Source: Vibrio toranzoniae (GTDB taxonomy: Bacteria > Pseudomonadota > Gammaproteobacteria > Enterobacterales > Vibrionaceae). From it: DNA of 64,000 bases. The translations under genes and the position numbers were made by a program. The notes beneath the pieces were generated by a model. The model was not told the origin of the DNA, made no database searches, and saw only the letters and a list, made by a program, of their open reading frames with translations. Shown here in pieces: positions 35,744-45,398 of this stretch; positions within the stretch are counted from its first letter, which is position 1, and every line of letters begins with the position of its first letter. The stretch is from positions 1,798,001-1,862,000 of the forward strand of contig NZ_AP025514.1 of the NCBI RefSeq assembly GCF_024347655.1, read 5' to 3'.

Positions 35744-37261
35744 TTAAACTTTTTCAGCTTCAGCAATTTTCACTTTCCACGTGTCAGGGCCGATCTGGTG
35801 TGCGTTCACGCCGTTAGAATCAACTGCTACCGTTACCGGCATGTCTTCAACTTCAAACTCGTAAATCGCTTCCATACCTAGATCTTCAAACGCAACTACG
35901 CGTGCTTTTTTAATTGCTTTCGCGACTAAATAAGCTGCACCGCCGACTGCCATCAAGTAAACCGCTTTGTGCTCTTTGATTGACTCAACCGTTGCAGGAC
36001 CACGCTCGGCTTTACCGATCATGCCCATGATGCCTGTTTCGTTTAGCATCATGTCTGTGAACTTGTCCATACGTGTTGACGTTGTTGGACCCGCAGGACC
36101 TACCGCTTCATCGCCAACTGCATCAACAGGGCCAACGTAATAGATGAACTTGCCTTTGAAATCAACGCCAGCTGGAAGGCCTTCGCCGCTTTCTAGCATG
36201 CCTTGGATACGCTTATGCGCTGCATCACGACCGGTTAAAATCTTGCCTGATAGAAGAACCGTTTCGCCTGTCTTCCACTCTTGTACGTCTTCTTTGGTGA
36301 CTTCATCAAGGTTAACACGACGTGTGTTTGCGCCCGCTTCCCAAGTGATGTCTGGCCACTCTTCTAGCTTAGGTGGCGTTAGCTCTGCAGGGCCGCTGCC
36401 GTCTAGTGTGAAGTGAACGTGACGCGTTGCTGCACAGTTCGGGATGAGACAAACTGGCTTAGATGCTGCGTGTGTTGGTGCTGTTTTGATTTTCACATCA
36501 ACCACAGTTGTTAGGCCGCCAAGGCCTTGCGCACCAATACCCAGTTTGTTTACGCGGTTGAAGATGTCTAAACGAAGCTCTTCTTCAGCGTTCTCTGGAC
36601 CTTTGTCGATAAGCTCTTGGATATCGATGTGTTCCATCAAGGATTCTTTCGCAAGTACCGCTGCTTTCTCAGCTGTACCGCCGATGCCTATGCCTAGCAT
36701 ACCCGGTGGACACCAGCCCGCCCCCATGGTTGGTAGCGTCTTCTCTACCCATTCTGCAATATCGTCAGAAGGGTTCAGCATAACCATCTTGGTTTTGTTC
36801 TCAGAACCGCCGCCTTTCGCCGCGATTTGAATTTCAACTTTGTTGCCCGGAACCATATTAATGTGAACAACCGCTGGTGTGTTGTCTTTGGTATTAATAC
36901 GCTTACCTGCAGGGTCCATTAGGACAGATGCACGCAATGGGTTATCTGGGTTGTTGTAAGCTTGACGAACGCCTTCATCAACCATCTGTTGTACTGTTTG
37001 ATCCGTTTCCCACCTAACATCCATACCGATGTTCACGAAACAAGTAACAATACCCGTATCCTGACAAATTGGACGATGACCTTCCGCAGACATACGCGAG
37101 TTGATAAGAATCTGAGCGATCGCATCTTTTGCTGCTTGGCTCTCTTCTTTCTCGTACGCTTTTTCTAGGGCTTGGACAAAGTCTAAAGGGTGATAATAAG
37201 AAATGTACTGAAGTGCGTCAGCGACACTGCTGATCACATCTTGCTTACGAATAACCGTCAT
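35744..37261 (-). CDS. Fumarate hydratase, class I (iron-sulfur)
   Basis: 505 residues from MTVIRKQDVISSV, with GAGG 6 nt upstream. Class I, [4Fe-4S], oxygen-sensitive fumarase (FumA/FumB type) of the TCA cycle: fumarate + water to malate. Three Cys typical of cluster binding are visible: PICQDTG, GWCPPGMLG and LIPNCAATRH. The C-terminal beta domain has FIYYVGPVDAVGDEAVGPAGPTTSTRMD (catalytic GPTTSTRM region). Single-gene unit, divergent from pabB with about 250 nt between. I recall a class I fumarase beside pabB in V. cholerae too. Confidence 0.95.
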   Translation of the reverse strand: MTVIRKQDVISSVADALQYISYYHPLDFVQALEKAYEKEESQAAKDAIAQILINSRMSAEGHRPICQDTGIVTCFVNIGMDVRWETDQTVQQMVDEGVRQAYNNPDNPLRASVLMDPAGKRINTKDNTPAVVHINMVPGNKVEIQIAAKGGGSENKTKMVMLNPSDDIAEWVEKTLPTMGAGWCPPGMLGIGIGGTAEKAAVLAKESLMEHIDIQELIDKGPENAEEELRLDIFNRVNKLGIGAQGLGGLTTVVDVKIKTAPTHAASKPVCLIPNCAATRHVHFTLDGSGPAELTPPKLEEWPDITWEAGANTRRVNLDEVTKEDVQEWKTGETVLLSGKILTGRDAAHKRIQGMLESGEGLPAGVDFKGKFIYYVGPVDAVGDEAVGPAGPTTSTRMDKFTDMMLNETGIMGMIGKAERGPATVESIKEHKAVYLMAVGGAAYLVAKAIKKARVVAFEDLGMEAIYEFEVEDMPVTVAVDSNGVNAHQIGPDTWKVKIAEAEKV

Positions 37262-37514
37262 TGCATGCCTCTTTATTGTTCTAGTTCCATGTGGGTTCAC
37301 AGTTTGACTTTTATGCCGAATCGAATTAGTGGGTTTAGCTTTTTATTGTCTTGAGCTGTATTTAGTTGCTTTAGCAATCGCTTGCATAGCTGTAAACTAA
37401 ACCACTTGGATTACTCCGTTCTAATCAAGAACCCATTTTATTTTCAATTTATGATACTCTTGCTTCCTCTCACACGCCATGCAGTGATCGAACTCTTTGT
37501 CACAAATTAAACAA

Positions 37515-38888
37515 ATGAATAACAACGAATTTCGCTCTATCCAAATCAAGCCGCTTGAATATCAATCAACTTTAGCTAAACAGCTGTTTTCTCATATTGA
37601 AAGCCTGCCGTGGGCAATGCTATTACGCTCTGCCTCAGAAAGCCACGTTGATAGTCGATACGACATTTTAGTTGCTCACCCCATCGCCACCTTCGAGACT
37701 ATCGGCGTCAAAACGACCGTTAATGTAAACGAAGAGCGTAAGGTGTCAGAGTCTGATCCTTTCGAACTACTCGACCAATATCAGCAACAGTTATTGCCTG
37801 CAACCAAAGACCACCCTGAATTACCATTCGTTGGCGGCGCTTTGGGCTACTTTAGCTATGATTTAGGGCGCAGAGTGGAAACGCTTCCATCTCTTGCAAA
37901 GCGTGATATTGAAGCACCCGACATGGCGGTGGGTCTCTATGAATGGGCAATCGTGGTTGATCATAAGCTTAAGACAGCGTGTGTGGTTGGACAGAATATC
38001 GAGGCGCACTGGAATTGGTTGTCTGAGCAGAAAGACAAATCTCAAACAGAGGAGTTTCGCCTAACAACGCCGTGGCAATCGAACATGAGCGAACAGGGCT
38101 ACGCGGACAAATTCGATAGCGTTCAAGAGTACTTGCTGTCTGGCGACTGTTATCAAATTAATTTAGCTCAGCGCTTCAATGCCAAATACCAAGGCAGTGA
38201 ATGGCTAGCTTACGACAAATTAGAGCAATACAACTCGGCACCCTTTTCCGGTTTCATCCGTTTGGCCGACAGTGCCATTATCAGTGTCTCACCTGAACGT
38301 TTCTTAGAACTTAAAGATAACGTGATTGAAACCAAGCCGATTAAAGGCACACGTCCTCGTTCTGATGACCATGTGATTGATGATGCGAACGCACAAGGCT
38401 TAGCAAATGCCGACAAAGATCAGGCCGAAAACCTGATGATTGTAGACCTACTTCGTAATGACATAGGCCGAGTAGCAAAACCGGGCACGGTTCATGTTCC
38501 TAAACTGTTCGATATTGAAAGCTTCCCAGCAGTGCACCACCTAGTAAGCACAATACGAGCTGATCTAGACTACCAGTACTCAGCGACGGATCTATTGAGA
38601 GCTTGTTTCCCCGGCGGTTCGATAACAGGCGCACCTAAAGTTCGCGCGATGCAGATCATTGAAGAGCTAGAGCCTCATCGACGTTCAGCGTATTGCGGCA
38701 GTATTGGCTACATCAGCCGAAACGGTAGAATGGATACCAGTATTACCATTCGCACCTTAGTCGCTGAGAACAATACCCTTTACGCTTGGGCTGGCGGTGG
38801 TGTGGTGTTTGATAGTGATTGTGCTTCTGAATACCAAGAGACACTCGACAAGTTGAGCCGGATCTTGCCCGTGCTCGAAGATAGCTAA
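37515..38888 (+). CDS. pabB: Aminodeoxychorismate synthase component I
   Basis: 457 residues. With PabA it converts chorismate and glutamine to 4-amino-4-deoxychorismate for folate synthesis. Family landmarks: LPWAMLL near the start, SGDCYQINLAQRF, KPIKGTRPR (the PIKGT signature with the catalytic Lys), ENLMIVDLLRNDIGRV, FPAVHHLVST, FPGGSITGAPKVRAM and the C-terminal MDTSITIRTL. The ATG at 37515 is chosen; a TTG six codons earlier has no ribosome site, and the family's LPWAMLL spacing supports the ATG. Terminator downstream. Confidence 0.95.
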   Translation: MNNNEFRSIQIKPLEYQSTLAKQLFSHIESLPWAMLLRSASESHVDSRYDILVAHPIATFETIGVKTTVNVNEERKVSESDPFELLDQYQQQLLPATKDHPELPFVGGALGYFSYDLGRRVETLPSLAKRDIEAPDMAVGLYEWAIVVDHKLKTACVVGQNIEAHWNWLSEQKDKSQTEEFRLTTPWQSNMSEQGYADKFDSVQEYLLSGDCYQINLAQRFNAKYQGSEWLAYDKLEQYNSAPFSGFIRLADSAIISVSPERFLELKDNVIETKPIKGTRPRSDDHVIDDANAQGLANADKDQAENLMIVDLLRNDIGRVAKPGTVHVPKLFDIESFPAVHHLVSTIRADLDYQYSATDLLRACFPGGSITGAPKVRAMQIIEELEPHRRSAYCGSIGYISRNGRMDTSITIRTLVAENNTLYAWAGGGVVFDSDCASEYQETLDKLSRILPVLEDS

Positions 38889-38941
38889 GCATCAGGCCAA
38901 TGTTCGACGACGTTTCCCCGTTGGCGTTCAACAAATAAAAC

Positions 38942-38986
38942 AAACCCTAAGTTATCCGGTTATCGTCATGACCACTTAGGGTTTTT
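38942..38986 (+). terminator. Terminator of pabB
   Basis: 10-bp stem (38942-38951 with 38975-38984), long loop, then a T tract. Confidence 0.7.
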
Positions 38987-39074
38987 AGTTTCTTGGCTAA
39001 AGGTATGCTGACCACGGAGCTAACTAGCTCAACTTAAATCACAGTAGTTTAGCCTAAACAATAAATAACTTGGC

Positions 39075-40793
39075 CTAAACAACAGCAGCAGGTACGGCCC
39101 CCCACTTCTGAAGCATATCTTTGAGATCATCCGCAGTGTAGGGTTTACTGAGTATGTCATCCATACCACACTGAATACAGCGTTCACGCTCTTCTAGCGT
39201 TGTGCCCGCAGTCAGTGCCACAATCGACTTGTTATATCCTTTCTCTCTTAGGGTCTGTGTTGCTTCAAAGCCATCCATGACTGGCATTCTGCAGTCCATA
39301 AATAAAATGTCGTATTCATTGTTACATGCTAACTCAAGCCCTTCGACACCATTGCTTGCGATCGCCGGCTCTATCTCATACTTACGAAGCATTTGTTGGA
39401 TGATGATCTGGTTCATCTTAATATCATCAACCACCAGCACTTTTAATAACGAAAGCTCGACATGTGACTCGACATCTTTAGCCTCTCGTTCGCTATTAGA
39501 CAATACTTCAATCACTTGCAGCGGAATTGCGATAGAAAAAGTCGTTCCTACGCCCACGGTACTCGAAACTTTAATATCACCATGCATCATCGCGACTAAC
39601 TTGCGACAAATAGCTAAACCCAGCCCTGTACCTTCATAGTTTCGGCTACTTGAGTTATCAGCTTGTGTAAAAGGTTCGAAAAGTGTTTTATGAGCAGACT
39701 CTGCGATTCCAACCCCAGAATCTTGTACCGAAAAGAAAAACTGATTATGGCGCCATTCTATATCAACACTTACGTGACCTTCTTCAGTAAACTTGATGGC
39801 ATTACCAATCAGATTCACAAACAATTGCGTAATACGCTCCAAATCCCCATTGAAGTGAGTAGGCATATTTGGGGCAACATTGACATTAAATTGCAGTTGT
39901 TTCTCAATAGCTCTATTTATAAAGATGCTGTCGATAGTGTTTCTCAAATCCTTCAACGCAAACTTCTTAGGAATAAGTTCCAACATGCCCGCATTGATTT
40001 TACTGTAATCGAGTAGGTCATTAATGATGGTTCTTAGAAACTCACCAGATTGGCTCAGATTGTTCACTAATTCACGCTGTGAACTTGTTAATTCGGTATC
40101 ACTAATCAGTTCTGCGCTACCCAACAAACCGTTTAATGGAGTCCTTAACTCGTGGTTAATCATGGCAACAAAATCGCGTGTCGCCCTTTCAGATTCTTCC
40201 GCTCGTTGGCGTGATTTAATATTGCGGTTAATGGCAAGCTGATGAGCCAACGCACTGCATATAAGGTCGGCCACTAACGATAATTGACTCTCAATAAACT
40301 CATAGTCTTGTACAGACAAATGAACTTTAACGATCAGTGCACCAACAATCACCTGCTCGACTTCAAGGGGCACCGTCAGTATATTGCCTTTCCATTGAGG
40401 CATCTGTATATCATGGGTTAGCTCGCCAACGGTTTTGTCGCCATAGTCGTACGTTTGAAGTTCTGGGATTAGCTTAGGTGGCAGTATTAAACGGCTGGCT
40501 TCGATGAGGTAACTGTTCGTCACATTAGTCGTTAGTTCAGACAACATAACATCATCCAGATCATTACGAAGAAAGGCACGTCCAAAATCAATCAACAGGT
40601 TATCGACTTGTTCTTGAAACTCAATACGACGCAAATTCGCTTTAGAGCGCTTCTCTAACTGGCGCAAAGCAAGTTCAAGCTGCTGGTTGGTCTCAAATAG
40701 TTCAAGACTTTTTTGCTCCAATAGTCTTTCAGCTTCTTTTCTTGCCGCGATCTGTCGCTTAAGTTTCTTTTCTAGCGCGGATGCCAAACTCAT
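39075..40793 (-). CDS. H-NOX-associated hybrid sensor histidine kinase
   Basis: 572 residues: a coiled N-terminus (about 1-60), a GAF-like sensory domain (about 65-195: LLIDFGRAFLRNDLDD, ILTVPLEVEQVIVGALIV), HisKA with NHELRTPLNG (phospho-accepting His near 213), HATPase (NLIGNAIKFTEEG, GSG-type DSGVGI, GTGLGLAI) and a receiver domain (VLVVDDIKMNQ, MDCRMPVMDGFEA, KPY). No TM segment, so it is cytoplasmic. It starts 1 nt after the H-NOX gene stop. Such kinases (HqsK/HnoK in Vibrio) are inhibited by NO-bound H-NOX and feed a phosphorelay. In V. harveyi this links to quorum sensing (recalled, not tested here). Confidence 0.9.
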   Translation of the reverse strand: MSLASALEKKLKRQIAARKEAERLLEQKSLELFETNQQLELALRQLEKRSKANLRRIEFQEQVDNLLIDFGRAFLRNDLDDVMLSELTTNVTNSYLIEASRLILPPKLIPELQTYDYGDKTVGELTHDIQMPQWKGNILTVPLEVEQVIVGALIVKVHLSVQDYEFIESQLSLVADLICSALAHQLAINRNIKSRQRAEESERATRDFVAMINHELRTPLNGLLGSAELISDTELTSSQRELVNNLSQSGEFLRTIINDLLDYSKINAGMLELIPKKFALKDLRNTIDSIFINRAIEKQLQFNVNVAPNMPTHFNGDLERITQLFVNLIGNAIKFTEEGHVSVDIEWRHNQFFFSVQDSGVGIAESAHKTLFEPFTQADNSSSRNYEGTGLGLAICRKLVAMMHGDIKVSSTVGVGTTFSIAIPLQVIEVLSNSEREAKDVESHVELSLLKVLVVDDIKMNQIIIQQMLRKYEIEPAIASNGVEGLELACNNEYDILFMDCRMPVMDGFEATQTLREKGYNKSIVALTAGTTLEERERCIQCGMDDILSKPYTADDLKDMLQKWGAVPAAVV

Positions 40794-40794
40794 A

Positions 40795-41337
40795 TTATTT
40801 TTCTACTTTAAGATTAAACCTAACCACACTTTGCTCATCATTTTGAGGTGTCATCCCTATTACAATGGATTCTCCATGGTAATCAGCACAACCTTCAATG
40901 AGTCCTAAACATACATGCGACATACACCTCGCACTCTTATAATCGAATATTAGCTGTGCTTCTGTCATCGTTATAAAACTAAATTCCGGTGGTTCAGCAT
41001 CTGGATAGAGTTTCTTCACTTCTACATGAATATAATGCTCTACGTGTTGGATAAATTGGAAAGTGGTATTGCTGTGCTTAAGGCTGGCTTTATTAGGTAT
41101 AGAAGCTAACAGGTTCTTAAAGACAGACTGACCAAACACACGCTGTAAACTGGCAGCATCTATATTGGTTTTTTTACTTAGGTTAATGATGAGCTTCACA
41201 AGATCTTTATGGTCGTAACTACCTACAGATGTGTAGATCCCCTCATCTTCTGACATCTCTAAAACGTCTTCCAACAACTCTAATCCAAATTTATCTTCAA
41301 CAAGCTCTAAAAATTCGGTGAATATGATTCCTTTCAT
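40795..41337 (-). CDS. H-NOX heme nitric-oxide sensor
   Basis: 180 residues. H-NOX fold with the classic start MKGIIFTEFLELVEDKFG, proximal heme His H104 (HVEVKKLYPDAEPPEF) and the YxSxR propionate motif (Y133, S135, R137). It binds heme in the cytoplasm, senses NO (and possibly O2/CO) and regulates the neighbouring kinase. Standard H-NOX length. First gene of a two-gene operon with the kinase. The 315-nt upstream gap shows nothing I can identify as a regulatory site. Confidence 0.95.
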   Translation of the reverse strand: MKGIIFTEFLELVEDKFGLELLEDVLEMSEDEGIYTSVGSYDHKDLVKLIINLSKKTNIDAASLQRVFGQSVFKNLLASIPNKASLKHSNTTFQFIQHVEHYIHVEVKKLYPDAEPPEFSFITMTEAQLIFDYKSARCMSHVCLGLIEGCADYHGESIVIGMTPQNDEQSVVRFNLKVEK

Positions 41338-41652
41338 CGCATGCCTTTTTTTATTTCTTTTTAGAATGGGCTACTAAATTATTGTTATCAAATTCTTAAA
41401 CAAAAAATATACGTTTCATTACCCAATTATATGACATGGATAACGCTTACCAATTTAAATGCACATATTGAATGTGGGGGGAATGGTTATTTTTCAGTTG
41501 AATTTTGCACTTTGACTATTAACGAATTATCCAAAAGAACAGAGTTATCTTGTTAAAACTTTGGTGAACAAGGCCAATTTTAGTCAAAGTTGGTAATCTA
41601 CTCGGTGTTATGCCTATACTTAAAATCATAATTATCAATATATTGGGTTGAT

Positions 41653-42243
41653 ATGAATAGAAAGAACTTCCTTCAGCACTTCCAACTGAATACAGCTGTC
41701 GGTTACCACCCTGAGTCTATTGAGCGTGTTGCTCACATCAGTCGGGAACAACTTCGCAAAGCGGCAGTTGTGGTCGGTTTAGTTGATCGCGAAGACGGTT
41801 TACATGTCATTTTTACTAAAAGAGCCGCTCATTTAAAGCATCACCCAGGACAAGTGAGCTTCCCTGGCGGAAAACACGAACTTTCCGACCCTTCAATGCA
41901 GTTTACAGCACTGAGAGAACTTCATGAGGAAGTAGGAATTCGATCGGATCAAGTTAAAATTGTTGGTCAATTACCAGCATTAAGTACCATTAGTAAATTT
42001 TATGTTACGCCAATTGTTGTATTAGTCGATCCCAACTACAAAGCGGTTATCGATGCGAACGAAGTCGCCTCTATTTTTGAGGTACCTGCCACCTATATTT
42101 TGGACCAAGCCAAGCTTCATAGTCATACCGTTAATTTAAGAAAAATCAAACACCGTGTTTTTGCCATGCCCTTCCAAGAGCACCTAATTTGGGGCGTTAC
42201 AGCTCAAATCATTCAGTCACTGCAACAGCACGTAATGCAATAG
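41653..42243 (+). CDS. nudL: Nudix hydrolase, CoA pyrophosphatase type
   Basis: 196 residues. The CoA-pyrophosphatase (NudL/YeaB) signature HHPGQVSFPGG precedes the Nudix box (GGKHELSDPSMQFTALRELHEEVGI; Gly, Glu and REx2EE positions in register). Expected to cleave CoA into 3',5'-ADP and phosphopantetheine. Divergent from the H-NOX operon. The symbol is by similarity to E. coli NudL. Confidence 0.88.
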   Translation: MNRKNFLQHFQLNTAVGYHPESIERVAHISREQLRKAAVVVGLVDREDGLHVIFTKRAAHLKHHPGQVSFPGGKHELSDPSMQFTALRELHEEVGIRSDQVKIVGQLPALSTISKFYVTPIVVLVDPNYKAVIDANEVASIFEVPATYILDQAKLHSHTVNLRKIKHRVFAMPFQEHLIWGVTAQIIQSLQQHVMQ

Positions 42244-42561
42244 ATCACACTGAAACCACACCTTGTTTAATCTTTGTTAACAAACTCGAGCCTTTCTATG
42301 GAACAGATTTATTAATGCAATTTTACGCAAACGTTTATCTGATATAAATCCGTACAAACCACCCCTTCAAATTAGAAAAACTAATAACAGGCATGAGCAT
42401 AAATCACCTGTGGCACGCTATTTTCGTGATCAAAAATCCGTTTTTCGCATATCATGTGACACGCCGTTTCATTACATGATTTAGATCTACTTTTTGCCAA
42501 AGAAAATTCTGCAAAATTAGCCCCGACTTATTTCCTGTTCCCAAAAAATGAGTAATTTAAC
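42244..42561 (+). other. Upstream region of the serine permease gene
   Basis: 318 nt without a gene. It contains a 12-bp palindrome TTTGTTAACAAA (42273-42284) and A/T-rich DNA near the sdaC start. No CRP, Lrp or promoter match was good enough to call. Confidence 0.4.
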
Positions 42562-43815
42562 ATGAACACAACAACTTCTTCGGTAAGTGCCGTTAAAGAT
42601 TCAAGCAAGTTTAACTATAAAGATTTTACCTGGTGTTTATCACTATTTGGTACAGCAGTTGGTGCTGGTGTACTGTTCCTTCCAATCAAAGCTGGTGCGG
42701 GTGGTTTTTGGCCACTAGTTATCCTAGCTCTAATCGCGGCACCAATGACTTGGTTCGCACACAAATCTCTAGCTCGTTTCGTACTGTCAGCTAAAAACCC
42801 TGAAGCCGATATTACAGACACAGTTGAAGAACACTTCGGTAAGACTGGCGCAAACATTATCACTTTCGCTTACTTCTTCGCTATCTACCCGATCGTTCTT
42901 ATCTACGGTGTTGGTATCACAAACACTGTTGATTCTTTTTTAGTAAACCAAATCGGCATGGAATCTATTCCTCGTCCTCTTCTTTCTGGTGCACTTATCC
43001 TTGCTATGACAGCAGGTGTTGTATTCGGTAAAGAGCTGATGCTAAAGGCAACTTCAGCAATGGTTTATCCGCTAGTATTCATCCTACTAGCTCTTTCTTT
43101 TTACCTAGTTCCTGAATGGAACACTTCTATGATGGACGTTGAACCTGAGTGGTCAACAATGCCTTCTATCATCTGGCTTGCCATTCCAATCATCGTGTTC
43201 TCTTTCAACCACAGTCCAATCATTTCACAGTTCTCTAAAGAGCAACGTCGTGTATACGGTGAAAACGCAGTTAAGAAAACTGACGCTATCACCGGCGGCG
43301 CAGCAATGATGCTGATGGGCTTTGTAATGTTCTTTGTATTCTCTGTCGTGCTTTCTCTATCTCCAGAGCAACTAGCAACAGCACAAGCACAGAACATCTC
43401 TGTACTTTCTTACCTAGCTAACATTCACGAGTCTCCACTTATCTCTTACATGGGTCCTCTAGTAGCGTTCGCAGCGATTACTTCAAGCTACTTCGGTCAC
43501 TTCTTAGGTGCTCACGAAGGTCTTGTTGGTCTAATCAAGTCTCGCTCTGACTCTTCAGTAAGCAAGATTGAAAAAGTATCTTTAGCGTTCATCGTTGTTA
43601 CAACTTGGATTGTTGCGGTCGTTAACCCAAGTATCCTAGGTATGATTGAAACAATGGGTGCTCCAATGATTGCAGCTATCCTGTTCCTAATGCCAGTATT
43701 CGCGATGCAAAAAGTACCAGCAATGGCTAAGTACAAAACTTCAGCACCTGTACAAATGTTTACAGCTTTATGTGGTCTAGCGGCTATTAGTTCTGTAATC
43801 TACGGCGCTCTTTAA
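42562..43815 (+). CDS. sdaC: Serine/threonine:proton symporter, HAAAP family
   Basis: 417 residues, about 11 TM helices. HAAAP family transporter starting with the signature FGTAVGAGVLFLPI. SdaC imports L-serine with protons. The downstream sdaA encodes the enzyme that deaminates serine, so uptake and breakdown are paired. The helix GAPMIAAILFLMPVFAMQK and FSFNHSPIISQFS fit SdaC from memory. The codon bias looks adapted for high expression. A strong terminator-like hairpin separates it from sdaA. Confidence 0.92.
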   Translation: MNTTTSSVSAVKDSSKFNYKDFTWCLSLFGTAVGAGVLFLPIKAGAGGFWPLVILALIAAPMTWFAHKSLARFVLSAKNPEADITDTVEEHFGKTGANIITFAYFFAIYPIVLIYGVGITNTVDSFLVNQIGMESIPRPLLSGALILAMTAGVVFGKELMLKATSAMVYPLVFILLALSFYLVPEWNTSMMDVEPEWSTMPSIIWLAIPIIVFSFNHSPIISQFSKEQRRVYGENAVKKTDAITGGAAMMLMGFVMFFVFSVVLSLSPEQLATAQAQNISVLSYLANIHESPLISYMGPLVAFAAITSSYFGHFLGAHEGLVGLIKSRSDSSVSKIEKVSLAFIVVTTWIVAVVNPSILGMIETMGAPMIAAILFLMPVFAMQKVPAMAKYKTSAPVQMFTALCGLAAISSVIYGAL

Positions 43816-43887
43816 TCTTAAGCATTTTTTATAAGATGGTATTCATCTTATGTCTCGAGATTAAACACAAATATAATGATAATAAAT

Positions 43888-43920
43888 GAGCCTCCCTACT
43901 CCACTTGGGAGGCTCTCTTT
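43888..43920 (+). terminator. Terminator/attenuator between sdaC and sdaA
   Basis: 9-bp perfect stem (43888-43896 with 43907-43915), 10-nt loop, then TCTTTTTG. It ends 15 nt before sdaA, so sdaA may depend on readthrough or a separate promoter. Confidence 0.85.
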
Positions 43921-43934
43921 TTGAGGTAATCGCT

Positions 43935-45296
43935 ATGATTAGTGTATTTGATATCTTTAAAATCGGTGTTGGTCCATCGAGCTCACATACAGTTGGACCA
44001 ATGAAAGCGGGTAAAGAGTTTATTGATGACCTACGTTCAATGGGAAAGTTGCGCGACATCACTAAAATCACCGTGGACGTATATGGATCACTATCACTGA
44101 CAGGGAAAGGTCACCACACAGATATCGCTATCATCATGGGTCTTGCTGGCAATACTCCTGAGAAAGTAGATATTGATTCCATCGCAGGTTTTATGGCTCG
44201 CGTAGAAGAAACTGAACGTCTACCTGTTGGTATGCACTGTCATACTGTTTCGTTCCCTAAAGATGGCGGAATGAATTTTCATACTTCGAACCTTTCATTG
44301 CATGAAAATGGCATGAGCATTCATGCTTGGGTTGATGACGAAGTAGCATACTCAAAAACATACTACTCAATTGGTGGCGGTTTCATCGTTGACGAAGAGA
44401 ACTTCGGCAAAGAAGAAGCAAACCCAATCAAAGCACCTTACGAATTCACAACAGCTGAAGAGCTGGTTAATCAGTGTAAAGAAAGTGGCCTTTCTATTAG
44501 TACACTGGTTATGAAAAACCAAGCGGCTTTCCACTCAGACGAGGAGTCTCGCATTTACTTCTCGAACATCTGGAAAACGATGCGTGAATGTATGGATCGC
44601 GGTATGAATACTGAAGGTATCCTGCCAGGTCCATTGCGCGTACCTCGTCGTGCTGCAGCACTTCGCCAACAGCTAATTACTTCAGAAAAAACAACTAACG
44701 ATCCAATGACGGTTGTTGACTGGGTAAATATGTTTGCGATTGCTGTAAACGAAGAAAACGCAGCTGGCGGTCGTGTAGTAACGGCACCAACAAACGGCGC
44801 ATGTGGCATCATCCCAGCGGTATTGGCTTACTACGATAAGTTCATCCAAACAGTGACAGAAAAAGACTACATCCGTTACTTCGCAGCTTCTGGCGCGATC
44901 GGGGGTCTATACAAGCGTAACGCTTCTATCTCTGGTGCTGAAGTTGGCTGTCAGGGTGAAGTTGGTGTGGCATGTTCTATGGCTGCTGCAGGCCTTGCTG
45001 AACTTATGGGCGGTAGCCCAGAGCAAGTATGTATGGCTGCAGAAATCGGCATGGAGCACAACCTAGGTCTAACGTGTGACCCAGTTGCTGGCCAAGTGCA
45101 AGTACCATGTATCGAGCGTAACGGTATTGCTGCAGTAAAAGCAATTAACTCAACTCGTATGGCACTTCGTCGCTCTTCTGCTCCTACTGTTTCTCTCGAT
45201 AAAGTGATCGAAACAATGCTAGAAACAGGTAAAGACATGAACGCTAAATACCGTGAGACTTCTCAAGGTGGTTTGGCAGTTAAGGTGGTTTGTTAA
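43935..45296 (+). CDS. sdaA: L-serine ammonia-lyase (L-serine deaminase)
   Basis: 453 residues from MISVFDIFKIGVGPSSSHTVGPM, with GAGGT 7 nt upstream. Iron-sulfur L-serine dehydratase: L-serine to pyruvate and ammonia. Cys residues of the [4Fe-4S] site appear in the C-terminal half: NGACGIIPA, GAEVGCQGEVGVACSMAAAG and LTCDPVAGQVQVPCIERN. Single-chain alpha+beta form of usual length. Same orientation as sdaC. Confidence 0.95.
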   Translation: MISVFDIFKIGVGPSSSHTVGPMKAGKEFIDDLRSMGKLRDITKITVDVYGSLSLTGKGHHTDIAIIMGLAGNTPEKVDIDSIAGFMARVEETERLPVGMHCHTVSFPKDGGMNFHTSNLSLHENGMSIHAWVDDEVAYSKTYYSIGGGFIVDEENFGKEEANPIKAPYEFTTAEELVNQCKESGLSISTLVMKNQAAFHSDEESRIYFSNIWKTMRECMDRGMNTEGILPGPLRVPRRAAALRQQLITSEKTTNDPMTVVDWVNMFAIAVNEENAAGGRVVTAPTNGACGIIPAVLAYYDKFIQTVTEKDYIRYFAASGAIGGLYKRNASISGAEVGCQGEVGVACSMAAAGLAELMGGSPEQVCMAAEIGMEHNLGLTCDPVAGQVQVPCIERNGIAAVKAINSTRMALRRSSAPTVSLDKVIETMLETGKDMNAKYRETSQGGLAVKVVC

Positions 45297-45334
45297 TAGC
45301 CTTTAGCCAACCCGCTCTTTATTAAGCAGATAAT

Positions 45335-45364
45335 AAAAAGGAACGCCGACGCGTTCCTTTTTTT
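45335..45364 (+). terminator. Terminator of sdaA
   Basis: GC-rich stem 45341-45346 with 45351-45356, extended by A and T tracts on the two sides. Confidence 0.9.
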
Positions 45365-45398
45365 GTATCTGAAGCTTTTGTAGCTGAAATTTGGTAAC

